Assembly (NCBI RefSeq): GCF_047511655.1
Contig: NC_133401.1
Span: forward strand, 16,738,501 to 16,802,500
Length of the DNA: 64,000 bases
Origin: Castor canadensis
Taxonomy: Eukaryota > Chordata > Mammalia > Rodentia > Castoridae
Direction of reading: 5' to 3'
Below the pieces are notes generated by a model. That model saw only the letters and a program-made list of their open reading frames with translations, searched no databases and was not told where the DNA came from. Positions 46,452 to 57,401 of this stretch are shown one piece after another. Every line of letters begins with the position of its first letter. Position 1 is the stretch's first letter. The translations under genes were made by a program, and so were the position numbers.

Positions 46452-46962
46452 TTTTTTTGTATTGGGGTTTGAACTCAGGGCCTACACCTTGAGCCACTCC
46501 ACCAGTCCTTTTTTTTTGTGATGGGTTTTTTCAAGATAGGGTCTCTTGAGTAAAACAGATTAAAAATGCTGGGGATTGTAGCTCAGTGGTAGAGCCCTTG
46601 TCTAATATGGCAAGGCCATGGATTCAAACTAGCACCAAAGAGGAGAAAAAAAAAAGGCAGATTCAAAATATCCACTGACTCTGGCACTTTGGCACAGTGG
46701 CTCACTCCTGTAATCCTACCTATTCAAGAGGTGGAAATGGGGAGGATCCAGGTTGGAGGCCAGCCAGGGCAAAAAGATGACTGAGACCCCCATCTCAACA
46801 AATAAAAAAGCTGAGCATGGTGGTACATGAATGTCATCTCAGAAAAAAAAAAAAAGATAGGGTCTCTCTAACTATTTGCCCAGGCTGGCTTCAAACTGAG
46901 ATCTTCTGATCTATGCCTCCTGAGTAGCTAGGGTTACAGGCGTGAGCCACTGACACCTGGCC
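46452..46962 (-). mobile_element. Dimeric SINE, antisense, split by a block of SINEs
   Basis: The two halves are separated by 46,553-46,855. AGATAGGGTCTCT stands on both sides as target duplication. The block holds an ID (46,568-46,655) and the front of a trimeric SINE (46,685-46,840). Confidence 0.75.
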
Positions 46963-46974
46963 AGCCCTTAGTCT

Positions 46975-47080
46975 TTTGAGAAAGGCTCTAGATTGTTTTA
47001 GGCTGGCCTTGACCTTATGATTCTCCTGTCACTGCCCTCTAAGTGCTAAGATTACACACACGCATAACTACGCCAGCTAA
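46975..47080 (-). mobile_element. Diverged B1-like SINE, antisense
   Basis: TTTTAGGCTGGCCTTGACC, TAAGTGCTAAGATTACAC. Confidence 0.6.
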
Positions 47081-47325
47081 TTACATACTGATTGGCTGAT
47101 ATCAGTGCCCCCGCCACTAGAATGTCACTCCAGGAGGGAAGAGATCTATTTTGTTCATCCCTGTTTCTCTGGTGCACCAATAAGTATTTGTGGCACCATC
47201 AGATAAAAGAAAGCCTTATACATGCACCATATTGTGTATGTGTGGACTTTCCAGGGATGAACCATATTTTTCAACACCTCTCCAATGGGGTCTGGGAGCC
47301 CAAAGTTTAAGAACTACCAAAAGAG

Positions 47326-47512
47326 CTGGGCATCAGTGGCTCGCACCTGTAATCCTAGCTACTCAAGAGTTAGAGATCAGGTGGATCGAGGTTTGAAGCC
47401 AGCCTGGGCATGTAGTTCTGGAGACTCTTATCTCGTGACATGTCTCAAGTGGTAGAGTGCCTGTCTAGCAAACACGAGGCCCTGAGTCTAAATCCCTGCA
47501 CCACGAAAAAAT
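47326..47512 (+). mobile_element. Dimeric B1-ID SINE, linker deleted
   Basis: TTATCTCGTGACATGTCTCA joins head and tail directly. Confidence 0.8.
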
Positions 47513-47839
47513 ATAAACAAAAAAAACCAATCAAACAAAAGATCAATCTTAGAATCTCACAGTCTCTTAGGGCAGAAGTGAATCCAGACAGGACATGAAA
47601 ATCAAATCTGGGGTCACAGTAGAGGCTAAGGAGGAACTTGGAAGCCAGTTGACTTGTGTTGGAGGAGTATAGGGGTTCATGTAGAGAGGAACCCTGGTCC
47701 CTATCCTACACAGCTTCCCACTTCCCAGAATTTGGGGGCAAAAACAGCTTCTGGGCACCCTCCCCCAGAAAGAGGTGGTAAGAGGTGGGCCAGGCGAAAA
47801 GACCAAAACAGACACGATTTCAAAGACAACTCAAGGCTC

Positions 47840-47845
47840 TTTATT
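47840..47845 (-). terminator. NANOS2: NANOS2 poly(A) signal AATAAA
   Basis: TTTATT on plus, about 880 bases below the stop. The 3' UTR (about 47,820-48,721) has no SINE, unlike its surroundings, which supports its being transcribed and constrained. Confidence 0.65.
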
Positions 47846-48721
47846 TGTCAGATCAAAACCTGGGCTCAGTCCCGAGCCTCAAAACCAAACAACTTAAAAT
47901 CCAACCAGGGCTTTTGTCCCTAAAATAAAATCTAAGCAGTTGCCATTCCAGTCTGGCACTTGAGACCCTCTTTTTGGGAGAACTTCCTTGATTTAACTGT
48001 CAGGGTCAAAAAAACAGCAGGCTATCATGATTGGGGAGGTGGTGGTGGCACAAGGACACAGCCCTCACTGGGGGAAGACCCATCAGTGATTTGGGGGTGG
48101 GAAGAGCAAAATGGAATGAACAACATGAAAAACACTAGGAGTAGTGAACGGGGTCAGCTCACCCGGAGGCTCTCCCTGAAGCCATGGCACCCCTCCAATG
48201 TGGTCCCCGCTTGTCCCCCAGCTTCTGATGGACTGGACAGGGAGGAATGAACCCATGTGGCCCATGCTGAAAGCAGGGATCTGCAGGTATTGAAGAATGT
48301 GGAGAAGGATGGTCACAGGTCAATGTCCCACGTTCAAGTTCTTGGGTGTGGGGGCGTGCAGGACAGTCTTGTTCACAGTCTCTAAATTCTGAGGGCTGGC
48401 CTGGCACAGCACGCATCCCCAAAGATGTAGTCCAGCAGCTGAGAAAGTGGAAGTAGCATGGCTCGTGTCACCAGCAATTCCCAGAAGGGCTGAAGTTCTA
48501 TGAACGGTGGCCCAGAGGGAGCCACAGGGGTGTGTGGTCCACTCCGCAGGACTCTCGCTGCTCTGAGAATCCCCGAGGACAGGCTGGCCTGGCTGCCCGC
48601 AGTCATTATAGTGTTTCAGGATCCAACCAGGATGGAGTGCTGGGGACCACAGATCCCAAAGAACTGGGTGAATGAAGGGGAAGGGTAAAGGTGAGGGTGG
48701 GTGGTGGACACCTCTTGGTCC

Positions 48722-49129
48722 TCAGCGTTTGACCTTGCGGCCAGCCGAATTGCGTCCACTTCGACGGTACAAAGACTGCTGGCTGCCATTCAATGGACAG
48801 TACTTGAGGGTGTGGGCCTGGTCCCCCGTGGCCCCACACAGGGGACACACATAGTGTCTCAGGATGGGACACAACACCACACCCTCTGGGGTCTTCAGCT
48901 GGTGTGAGGAGTAGACATGGCGGGACTCCCCATTGTGTTTGCAGAAGTTGCAAAGGGTGGTCAGGCCCCCCGTGGCCCCCGGCCCTTGATCCTGCCTCAG
49001 CTGGGGCAAGGGTCTGGGCTCCTCCATCTCCATGACCTCCAGCCTTTGGCTTCGACTCTGGATCAGCGCCAGCACCACCTGACTCAGGTTGAAGTAGTCC
49101 TTCCACATGTCAAAGGGTGGCAGCTCCAT
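48722..49129 (-). CDS. NANOS2: Nanos homolog 2, germ-cell RNA-binding protein, intronless
   Basis: A male germline stem-cell factor that recruits the CCR4-NOT deadenylase and holds off meiosis. It has 135 residues; human has 138. The N-terminal NOT1-binding motif lies in MELPPFDMWKDYFNLSQVV. Two CCHC zinc fingers follow: Cys 60, Cys 63, His 76, Cys 87, and Cys 95, Cys 98, His 106, Cys 111. The tail is SLYRRSGRNSAGRKVKR. The fingers are nearly identical to human and mouse, while residues 20-57 differ freely. The ATG at 49129 is in strong context (GCCCATGG). The GTG two codons upstream is in frame but not a plausible start. A TATA box lies about 85 bases upstream. Confidence 0.97.
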   Translation of the reverse strand: MELPPFDMWKDYFNLSQVVLALIQSRSQRLEVMEMEEPRPLPQLRQDQGPGATGGLTTLCNFCKHNGESRHVYSSHQLKTPEGVVLCPILRHYVCPLCGATGDQAHTLKYCPLNGSQQSLYRRSGRNSAGRKVKR

Positions 49130-49212
49130 GGGCACGGGAGAGAGACTGGGGGTGGGGGATCAGTGGGCAGGAGTAGCAGGTGTTTTGTGGAGCATAGAGG
49201 AGCTGCACCCCC

Positions 49213-49220
49213 TTTTTATA
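49213..49220 (-). promoter_or_regulatory. NANOS2: NANOS2 TATA box
   Basis: TATAAAAA on the minus strand (TTTTTATA on plus), which predicts a start near 49,185. The local CpG content is low, which fits a tissue-restricted gene. Confidence 0.65.
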
Positions 49221-49559
49221 CTCCCCATACACCTTTCTAAGCAAAGGTGGAGCTTAGGATTTAAAGGGCCCACCCCCAGCCCATGACCCCTATCTCCCAC
49301 AGAGATGGAGAAGGTGGTCATTTCCATGGTCACCCTGCCTCCAAGGTGCTCTGTGCCCTCTGGAAAGACCCTTTACTCCCTGAGCCTCAGTTTCCCTTCT
49401 GTTCAGTTTAGGTTCATGGCTGTAAATGCCCCACCCCCACCCCAAATCCTCCCTTTCCCCAAGGTGAGAGGGGTTGCTCTGTCTGTGTACTTTGGAGTCA
49501 TGCCTAAACTTCAGAAAAGCTCATGTTAAGATGTAAAGCAGATGCTGTGCCAGCTACCT

Positions 49560-49670
49560 GCACGATCTGACTTAATCCTTGCAACAATGGCAAGAGGGAA
49601 CAGTTACGGTCCCATTATTGTACACGAGTAACAGATGCCACACAGCATGCTTGTGGCAGAACTGTCTCTG
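49560..49670 (-). mobile_element. MIR SINE, antisense
   Basis: CTTAATCCTTGCAACAATGG, CCCATTATTGTACACGAGTA. Confidence 0.6.
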
Positions 49671-49699
49671 TGGGATGCCAAAGCAAGTCCTCCTTGAGC

Positions 49700-49906
49700 T
49701 ATATATATATATTTATTTTCCCCCCAGTGGAACTTGGGCTTGAACTTAGGGCTTCACACTTGCAAAGCAGGCCCACTCACTACTGCTTGAGACACACCGC
49801 CAGTCCATTTTGCTCTGGTTATTTTGCAAATGGGGTCTCTCGAACTATTTGCCCATGCTGGTCTCCAACCTTGATCCTCCCAATCTCAGTCTCTCAAGTA
49901 GTGTTT
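49700..49906 (-). mobile_element. Dimeric SINE, second subfamily, antisense
   Basis: CACTTGCAAAGCAGGCCCAC. (AT)6 lies at its tail. Confidence 0.8.
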
Positions 49907-50088
49907 CATGTCCTAAAAAAGAGCTGCATTTGTGTGTATCTGTGTGTGCACATTCACACGTGTGCTGGGGACTAAGCCACTGCTAAGTGTGCATTCCATC
50001 ACTTAGTCATATTCTTAGCACCAGGAAGAGTCACCTATTGGATAAATATTTATTGTGTACATACTACAGTTTCCAGTCCTTTATTTAT

Positions 50089-50178
50089 TTTTATTTTTTT
50101 GGTGGTACTGAGGTTTGAACTTGGGGCCTCACACTTACTTGGCAGGTGCTCTACCACTTGAGTCACTCTGCCGGCCCT
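50089..50178 (-). mobile_element. ID-type monomer, antisense
   Basis: GGTGGTACTGAGGTTTGAAC, TGAGTCACTCTGCCGGCCC. Confidence 0.82.
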
Positions 50179-50199
50179 GGTTTCCAGTCCTTTATCAAC

Positions 50200-50350
50200 A
50201 TGAGCTCTCTGAACCTTGTAATCACTCTAGGAGGTGGGTACAATCGTTTCTATTTTACAGAGGAGGATAAGAGGCTCAGAGAGGCCAAAGAATGTACTCA
50301 AGGTCACACAGCAGGGAAATGGCAAAGTGGTTTGACTCCAGAGACTGGAA
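50200..50350 (-). mobile_element. MIR SINE, antisense
   Basis: TCTATTTTACAGAGGAGGAT, CTCAAGGTCACACAGCAGGG. Confidence 0.78.
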
Positions 50351-50639
50351 ATCAATGTTAGTAGTGGCAGGGGACCTTGGCAGTGAGTTGAGCACAAACC
50401 CACCGACAGCTTGTGGAGGGGACAGTATTGTGGGGAAGTGCTCAGCGAACAGCTCCAGGTTCAAACGTGGCTGCTAACGTTAGCCATGGACTGCTAACTT
50501 AGCTTCTCCCAGCCTTAGTTTCCCCATCTGTCATTTGAGGATGATGTAAGCACCTGCCCCAGAGCAGAGACTGCAGTTGTGGTATGAGCAAGGTCCTGGG
50601 TTCGAGTTCCAACACTGACAAAAATCAAGCAACCTGAAA

Positions 50640-51690
50640 AGTCCCATTGTACAGGTAAGCAAAAGGAGGGAGGGGCTGAAGGGCTTGTCAAAGCCACATG
50701 GATAGTCGGTGGTGGGCTGGAGTGCAAACAGGGCTGCTGTCCAAACCCAGACATCCTCCTGTCCCATGTGAGCCTGCTGTGGGCCAAGTGTAAGTGGTTT
50801 AAGGAAAGAACTGAGCCTGGGACACTTGCCAGGTGCAGGCACAGGCTTGAATGGGGTACCAGATGTCTATCCATGGACATTCTCAAAGGACAACCGGACC
50901 CTAGGCTGCTCCTGGAAGTGGGGGAACTACGGTGGGCATGAGGTCTCTGTGTCAAGTGCTTAGTATACAGTCAAGGCAGTGCCACTCACCGAAAAGGGGT
51001 GTGTGGGGGAACAGCCTGGCTTGAGTCACGATCACTGCTGCTGTAACAATGACTTACGGAGAGTGGAGAGGGGTGGGACATGGGGGACAGTGGCATGGTG
51101 TTTCCAGATTCCTAGAATTTTTTGCCTTTAAAAATTGCACCTGTTGATTGAAGAATCCCAGATTCTATTTTTTTCTTTTTCCTCTTGATTATTTATTTAT
51201 TTATTTCTCCTAATTCTTTTAAGTGTCTTGTTATTTGGCCCTAGCTACCCTTCCTCCTCCTCCGCTGTTTTTGGGATGAGTTGTTGAAGGACCCACCTCT
51301 TCAGATAAGCGCTGTTCCTTGGGGTGGTCGCCATAGAGCCAAAGCCCCAGGTGATACTGACCAGAAACTCACCAGCCTGGGTGTTTACTGGTCAGAGCCC
51401 CCGCCCCCGCCCCCGCCCGGCCACGCCCACTCTGCTGACCCGCTGTTTACTGGTGAGTTTCCTTCTCCACCTGATCCTAGAAAACAGGCATGGGGTGGGG
51501 GGCTTCAGAGAGGGGCAGAGGGGCAAGGGTGAGAAATCCTAAGAACAGGGAGAGACACTTGGTAGGGAGATCTCACAGAGACAGGGACATTCATGATGCC
51601 CAGACCAAGACAGGGGAAAGAGACCCCCCCAGGGCCAATGAGGAGTTGGTCCTTGTCACTGTCTGTGTTTGCGTGCTTGCCAAGTAATCT
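50640..51690. other. Intergenic single-copy DNA right of NANOS2
   Basis: No SINE. It holds (TATT)n near 51,185, (CCCCCG)4-like DNA at 51,393-51,416 and two TGTTTAC sites (51382, 51444). No ORF I recognise. Confidence 0.5.
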
Positions 51691-51889
51691 GGTTATAGTC
51701 CCTTTTTACAGAGCAAAAATATTCAGTCTCAGAGATGTGACATATCTCATCCGTGTCAAAGCCATGTCTTCAGCCAGAGGAGGGACATGGAGGGAACAGA
51801 GAATGAGGCAGGCGGCAGGAGAGAAGAGAAAAAACAGGTGATATGTGACCTCCTGGTTGGGAATGTGGCCACTGCAGGCCTCATGTCAG

Positions 51890-51975
51890 GCCTGGTCCAA
51901 TCTTGGTTCTGCCCCTTCTTGCCATGTGGCTTTGAGCAAATGACGTCCCTCTCTAGCCTGTTGTCTACCTGTGTC
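51890..51975 (+). mobile_element. MIR SINE fragment
   Basis: CCATGTGGCTTTGAGCAAAT then CTCTCTAGCCTG. Confidence 0.6.
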
Positions 51976-52070
51976 CGTCCCGCCTCCCCCCTCAGAGGAC
52001 TTACAGAAGGTCAACGTTGGACAAATGTGCAAGTGAATGAACAAATGTTAAGCTAAAGACTTTGGACTAT

Positions 52071-52405
52071 GGCTTAGTGAGGTGGCTCATACCTGTAATT
52101 TCAGCTGCTCAGGAGGCAGAGAGGATTGAGGTTTGAGGCAAGTGGGGACAAAAAGTTATTGAGACCCCATCTCTGTCAATAGACCAGGTGTATGGCACTG
52201 CCTGTCATCCCAGCTATGTGGGAGTTGTAAGTAGGAGGATCACAGTCCAGACCTGACCTGGCAAAAATGTGAGATCCCATCGGAAAAATAGCCAAAACCA
52301 AAAAAGACTGTGGATATGACACAAGTGGCAGAGGGCTTGCCTAGCAAGAGGCCCTGAGTTCAAACCCCAGGCCCCCGACACCACCACCACAAAAAAAAAA
52401 AACAA
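52071..52405 (+). mobile_element. Trimeric SINE, sense
   Basis: Unit 1 ends GGGGACAAAAAGTTATTGAG. Unit 2 runs AGACCAGGTGTATGGCAC to CTGGCAAAAATGTGAGATCC. The ID-like unit follows, GACACAAGTGGCAGAGGGC. Confidence 0.75.
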
Positions 52406-52569
52406 AAACAAAACAAAGACTGGAGTAGGTGCTGAGTACAGGCACTTCCTTGGGAGCCAAGGAAGGTTTGTAAGCAAGAGAGGACAATGGTCATATCTGA
52501 GCTTCCTTTTTTTCTGGGTTTTCCCATGCACTGCCCTTTCATGAAGCACATTCCAGCCTACTAGCTCCC

Positions 52570-52715
52570 ACTTCATACTTCAGCTCAGATGTCCCCTCCT
52601 CCAGGAAGCCCTCTGTGGCTTCCAGACTAGGTCAGTCTGCACACTCTGGGTTGTCTCTGGCTTCCTCCACAAGACTAAGAGCTCCATGAGGCCAGGGTAA
52701 AGAGTGTTTCAACTT
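52570..52715 (+). mobile_element. L2 LINE 3' fragment
   Basis: CAGCTCAGATGTCCCCTCC, CAGGAAGCCCTCTGTGGC. Confidence 0.65.
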
Positions 52716-52729
52716 CTCCAGCCTCATCT

Positions 52730-52818
52730 ATTTTTTTTTGGCAGTACTGGAGTTTGAACTCAGGGCCTCACACTTGCTAGGCAGGTGCTCTACCACTTGA
52801 ACCACTCCTCCAGCACTC
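52730..52818 (-). mobile_element. ID-type monomer, antisense
   Basis: GGCAGTACTGGAGTTTGAAC, ACCACTTGAACCACTCC. Confidence 0.83.
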
Positions 52819-52988
52819 CAGTCTCATCTTTTTTACTGTAGTCTCATCTGTTTTACTGCAGCCATCCATATCTCCTAGACAGAGCAAAATGAAATGGACC
52901 AAGGTGGAGATGGAGAACCTGGAGAGGAGGAGGTGTATGGGAATTTGGGCTGTGATTACAATGCAGCTTTTCATGAGTCTGGTATATA

Positions 52989-53065
52989 ATTTTGGTGCCA
53001 TGATAGAACTCAGGGCTTCCCACATTCTAGGCAAGTTCTCTGTTACTGAGCCACATCTCCGGGCC
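52989..53065 (-). mobile_element. Classical ID element, antisense
   Basis: TTGGTGCCATGATAGAACTC, TTACTGAGCCACATCTCCGG. Confidence 0.7.
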
Positions 53066-53227
53066 TAGAGTTTTTCTTTCTTTCTTTCATTTTCTCTAAC
53101 ATTTTTAATTCTCTCTCTCTCTCTCAAGGACTAACTATTTGTGTGTGGAAAGGAAAAAAAGGTAACTTTCGAGGGAACAGACCTGGCAGAGTCTATCTCA
53201 ACCAAGCAATCCAGTTTTACATGTTCA

Positions 53228-53456
53228 AACCTGGCACCAGTGCTTCATATCTGTAATCCTAGCTACTCAGGAGGCAGACATTAGGAGGATTGAGGTTTGA
53301 GGCCATCCAAAGGTGCCCCTCCCCCAAAAAAGGGAGACCCTATCTCAAAAATATATCCAACACGAAAAAGGACTGGCAGAGTGGCTCAAGTGGTAAAACG
53401 TCTGCTTAAAAAGGCTAAGGCCCTGAGTTCAAAACCCAGAACTGGAAAAAAAAAAA
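53228..53456 (+). mobile_element. Dimeric B1-ID SINE
   Basis: GGCACCAGTGCTTCATATC; full ID part; A11. Confidence 0.83.
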
Positions 53457-53647
53457 GAGGGTTATATGTTCAGTGATGAAACGTCAACACCATCTACCCT
53501 TGATATGAAAATGGCACCTTGTCTTGGTATTTTCTTCCAAATCCATAGCTCCAGTCTAATCACAAGAAAGCCTTGGACAAACTCAAATCGGGGGCATCCT
53601 ACAAAATATATTCTGTAACAGTGTGCACTTTAAAAGTGTTGAGGTAA

Positions 53648-53898
53648 GGCCAGGTGTGGTGGTGCACTTCTCTAATTCCAGCTACTCAGGAGGCAGAGGT
53701 AGGAGGATCTAGAGTTCCACACCAGCTCAGGCAAAGTTATTGACCCCACTACTCAGGAGGCAGAGATCAGGGGGATCGAGGTTCGAAGCCATCCTGGGCA
53801 AATAGCTTATGAGACCCTATCTCGAAAATACCTAACACACACAAAAAAAGGGTTGGTGGAGTGGCTCAAGGTGAAGGCCCTAAATTCAAGCCCCAGTA

Positions 53899-53948
<50 letters not shown>
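53648..53948 (+). mobile_element. B1-like SINE, dimeric SINE and (AC)n tail
   Basis: B1 53648-53747; 5'-truncated dimer 53748-53900 with shortened ID part. Its tail has become (AC)24 at 53,902-53,948. Confidence 0.83.
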
Positions 53949-53951
<3 letters not shown>

Positions 53952-53956
53952 AATGT

Positions 53957-54283
53957 CAGGCTGCAGGTTCAGCCCAGTGGTAGGGCACTGGCATAGTTTG
54001 TGGATGACCTGGGTTTGAGACCTATCACCACAAAACCCAACGTAACTCCCAGTGTCAGCTGGGTGCTGATGGCTCATGCCTGTAATCCTAGCTACTTGGG
54101 AGGTTGGGATTGGGAGGCTCAAGGTTCAAAGTCAGCCCAGGCAAATAGTTTGAGAGACCTCCATCTTCAAATATCCAGAGCAAAATGGACTGGAGGTGTG
54201 GCTTAAGCCGTAGAGTTCCTACTTGGCAAGCATGAAGCCCTGAATTCAAACCCCAGTCCCACCAAAACCAAAAAACAAAAGTA
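53957..54283 (+). mobile_element. ID element and second-subfamily dimeric SINE
   Basis: ID 53957-54038 (CAGCCCAGTGGTAGGGCAC). Dimer 54056-54283 with CAAAATGGACTGGAGGTGTG. Confidence 0.78.
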
Positions 54284-54299
54284 ATGCCATTCTTCCTAG

Positions 54300-54925
54300 T
54301 TTCCTTTTCTCAGTGGACCTGTTCAGGTAGCGTCTGTATTTCAACACAGGAGGCAGAACTGTGTTAAAACCCGTGTCCTATCATTCCAGAACACCTGTTC
54401 TGTTTTTCTGGTTCTTGGTGGTGTCCTGTTTCCTTGTGACCTGATTATCTTGGCCAGATGATGGTTGACCTTTGCATTTAGCTGTGGAATTTTCCCTAAG
54501 CCCGAATTGGTGCTGAGTCTCTGTTGGCTTTGGCCAGCTTCCCCAGCCACACTTCAGTTACAGCATCCTCCAGCTTGGTTCTGGCCTGCTGCTCCTTGAC
54601 TCACCCAGTTGTCTCTCCCAGGGTACCACGTGTTCCTGGGTCATTCTGAGGCCACAGCGTCTCAGGGACATTTTTCCCTTCCTTGGGCTCAGTGTTGAGG
54701 CTGTGGACCTGGAGTTGAGGCAAGGGCAGGTTTAGATATGGTTTGCTCACTCAGGGGAAAGTGCCTGGGGGTCCTGGCTTAGTGTGGGTTTGTCTTTCCA
54801 CTTCCTGGAGGCCACAGTACTGAAATTGAGTCACTTACTTCCAAGCACACACCTGAGGGCACAAGCACCTTTTGTATACTGTTTGCACTGCAAACTTTTC
54901 AGGCATTTATCATTTGTCTTACCAT
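54300..54925. other. Intergenic DNA, nothing recognised
   Basis: Single-copy-looking, moderate GC, no convincing ORF or repeat. Confidence 0.45.
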
Positions 54926-54928
54926 TCA

Positions 54929-54965
54929 CACACACACACACACACACGCACACACGCACACACAC
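54929..54965. repeat. (AC)n microsatellite
   Basis: About 18 units with two GC substitutions. Confidence 0.93.
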
Positions 54966-55004
54966 AGAGCCAGGGCGGGCAGGCACGGCCCCAGTCCCTT
55001 TGAT

Positions 55005-55214
55005 TTTGTTTGTTTGTTTTTTGGTTTGTTTTTGGGTCTCATACTTGCAATCCTCCTGCCTCCACATCCAGAGTAGCTGGGATTACAGGCATATACACCG
55101 CCACACCCAGCTTTCCTCAGTGCTTTCTTTGTTTTCGGGGGTGGATCTGGTTTGAACTCAGGGCCTCAAGTTTGCTAGACACTTGCCTTACCACTTGAAC
55201 TATGCCTCTTATCC
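55005..55214 (-). mobile_element. B1-like SINE and ID monomer, antisense
   Basis: B1 55005-55112; ID 55130-55214 (GGTTTGAACTCAGGGCCTCA). Confidence 0.75.
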
Positions 55215-55297
55215 TCAACAGTGCTTTCTTTTAAGTAAGCTTGTGATTTAAAAAGAATTCAGCAGTCACTGGCAGTCATAAGAAATACCATAGATCC

Positions 55298-55386
55298 TGC
55301 TAGGGCACAGTGGCTCATGCCTGTAAACCTGGATCCTGTGAGGATGCAGGGTTGAAACCAGCCTGGGTAAAAAAGTTTGTAGTTCC
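55298..55386 (+). mobile_element. Head of dimeric SINE
   Basis: GGGCACAGTGGCTCATGCC. No ID part. Confidence 0.6.
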
Positions 55387-55429
55387 ATACAGTGGCCAAA
55401 ATATATACATCAGCACAACTCAGTGACCT

Positions 55430-56225
55430 TGTTCATATTTTATACTTATTTTTACTCAAGTGTGTGTTTGTGTATTTAGTTCTGTGCAGTTTTTGTTAGA
55501 ATATGTTAATTGTACAAAGGGGTTTCATTGTGGTATTTCTGTACATGCATAAAATGTACTGTTTTTTTTTTTGTAGTACTGGAATTTGAATTTAGGACCT
55601 ACACGTTGAGCCACTCCACCAGTCCTTTCTTGTGATGGTTTTATTTTGAAATATGGTCTCCCAAAATAATTGCCCAGGCTGGCTTTGAACCAAGAACCTC
55701 CTGATGTCTGCCTCCTGAGTTGTTAAGATTATAGGCGTGAGCCTTGGTACTAGGCTTTTTTGTTTTTGTTTTTTGGTGGTATGGGATTTGAACTCAGGGC
55801 CTTACCCTTGCTAGGCTCTACCACTTGAGCCACCCCACCAGCCATAAAATGTACTTTGATCAAGTTCATCCCCTGTTACTCTTTCTTATCTCTCTCGACC
55901 CTTTTAAAAACAACTCGAACAGGTTTTATTTTTCTTTTTTCACACATGCATACAAAATACTTCCATGATACTCACCTTCCCTTCACCCTTTCCTTTTGCC
56001 TTCTCCCTCAACTGCTGGCTTCCTTCCCCGATGTCCCCCTGTTTTATACTTGTGTCATTCACTTTTTTCTTTTTTAGGTCCAGCTTCCACAAATGAGAAA
56101 ACCTGGAATATTTGTCTCTCTCATTCTGGCTTATTTCACTTAACATGATTTCCAGGTCCATCCATTTTCTTCAAATGTTAGAATTTCATTCTTTATGTCT
56201 GAATAACACTGTGGTGTATGTATAC
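55430..56225 (-). mobile_element. L1 LINE 3' region, antisense, with SINE insertions
   Basis: GATTTCCAGGTCCATCCATT, GAATTTCATTCTTTATGTCT and GTATACCACATTTTC are the reversed L1 3' end. The antisense dimer (55,561-55,757) and ID (55,759-55,844) lie inside, with AAAATGTACT repeated on both sides. Confidence 0.75.
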
Positions 56226-56229
56226 CACA

Positions 56230-56345
56230 TTTTCTCTTCCTTCCTTCCTCCCTCCCTTTCTTCTTCTTCTTTTTTTCTCCTCCTCCTCCTCTTCCTTCTC
56301 CTCCTCCTCCTCCTCCTCCCCCTCCTCGTCGTCTTCTTCTTTCTC
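56230..56345 (+). repeat. Polypyrimidine (TCC/TTC)n tract
   Basis: CTCCTCCTCCTCCTCCTCC-type DNA follows the L1 fragment. Confidence 0.93.
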
Positions 56346-56365
56346 AGGAGTTTTTTTTGGTCTTG

Positions 56366-56773
56366 TTTTGTTTTTGGTGATACTGGGGATTTGAACTCAG
56401 AGCCTCATGCTAGGCAGATGCTCTATTACTTGAGCCATTCTGCCAGCCCTGCTTTGTGTGGGGTATTGTTAAGATAGGTTGTCTCAAACTGTTTCCCCTG
56501 GCTGGCCTCGAACTGCAATTCTTCTGAGCTCTGTCTCCTGAATAGCTAGAATTCCAGGCTTGAGCCACTGGTGCCTGAGCAGGACTAGGATTTGAACTCA
56601 GGGCTCTGAACTTGCAAAACAGACAATCTACTACTTGAGCTACACCTCCAGTTCATTTTGCTTTGGTTATTTTTGAGAACCACTTGCCCAAGCTGGCCTT
56701 GAACCTTGATCCACCTGATCTCAGTCTCGCATGTAGGTAGGATTACAGGTGTGAGCCATTAACACCTGGCTGA
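56366..56773 (-). mobile_element. Two dimeric SINEs in tandem, antisense
   Basis: 56366-56578 (first type) and 56578-56773 (CTTGCAAAACAGACAATC, second type). Confidence 0.8.
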
Positions 56774-57098
56774 GGGAAGCATTTTAGTAGGTGGAATGCA
56801 GGGTGATGAGGAGAAAATCCCAGGACAGGCAGAGGGAGACTAGAAAATTAAAAGGAGTGGTTCCCCTGGGGAACCCATCTCTGTGAGGATCTAGCCCTTC
56901 TCCTTCCCCTTGCTGTCACAGATGTGACCTGAAGCCAGGTCCTATGTGTGGGTAGCCTACAAGTCAGAAACCCAAGCAACCCAGCAGGGAGCTGACTGGC
57001 AGGAAGCTCTGACAGTGCCTGTTCCCAAGACATGCAAGTGGGAGAGGTCATGGCATCAGTGTCTATTTTACTGCACCTGTCCAGCTCTCAACAAGGCC

Positions 57099-57398
57099 TT
57101 TTTTTTTTTGGCAGTGCTGGGGCCTTCACCTTGAACCACTCCACCAGCCCAATTTTTTGTGATGGTTTTTTCAAGATAGGGTCTCACAAACCATTTGCTC
57201 AGGTTGGATTTGAACCGTGGTCCTCCTGATCTCTGCCTCCTGAGTAGCTAGGATTACAGGCGTGAGCACTAGCACCTAGCCACACTTTTTTTAAGACAGG
57301 GTCTCATTATGTAGCCCAGGCTGGACTCAAAGCCATGGTCCTGCTGCCTCAGCCTCCTGAGTGATGGGATTACAATTGTGTGCCACTGTGCCTGGCTA
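57099..57398 (-). mobile_element. Dimeric SINE and B1-like SINE, antisense
   Basis: Dimer 57099-57283 with shortened ID part; B1 57284-57398 (TATGTAGCCCAGGCTGGAC). Confidence 0.83.
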
Positions 57399-57401
57399 AA
57401 C

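Noticed and set aside
49130-49135. Longer NANOS2 start (two extra codons)
   Set aside because: The upstream codon is GTG, not ATG. The ATG at 49129 has a strong context and matches the family start.
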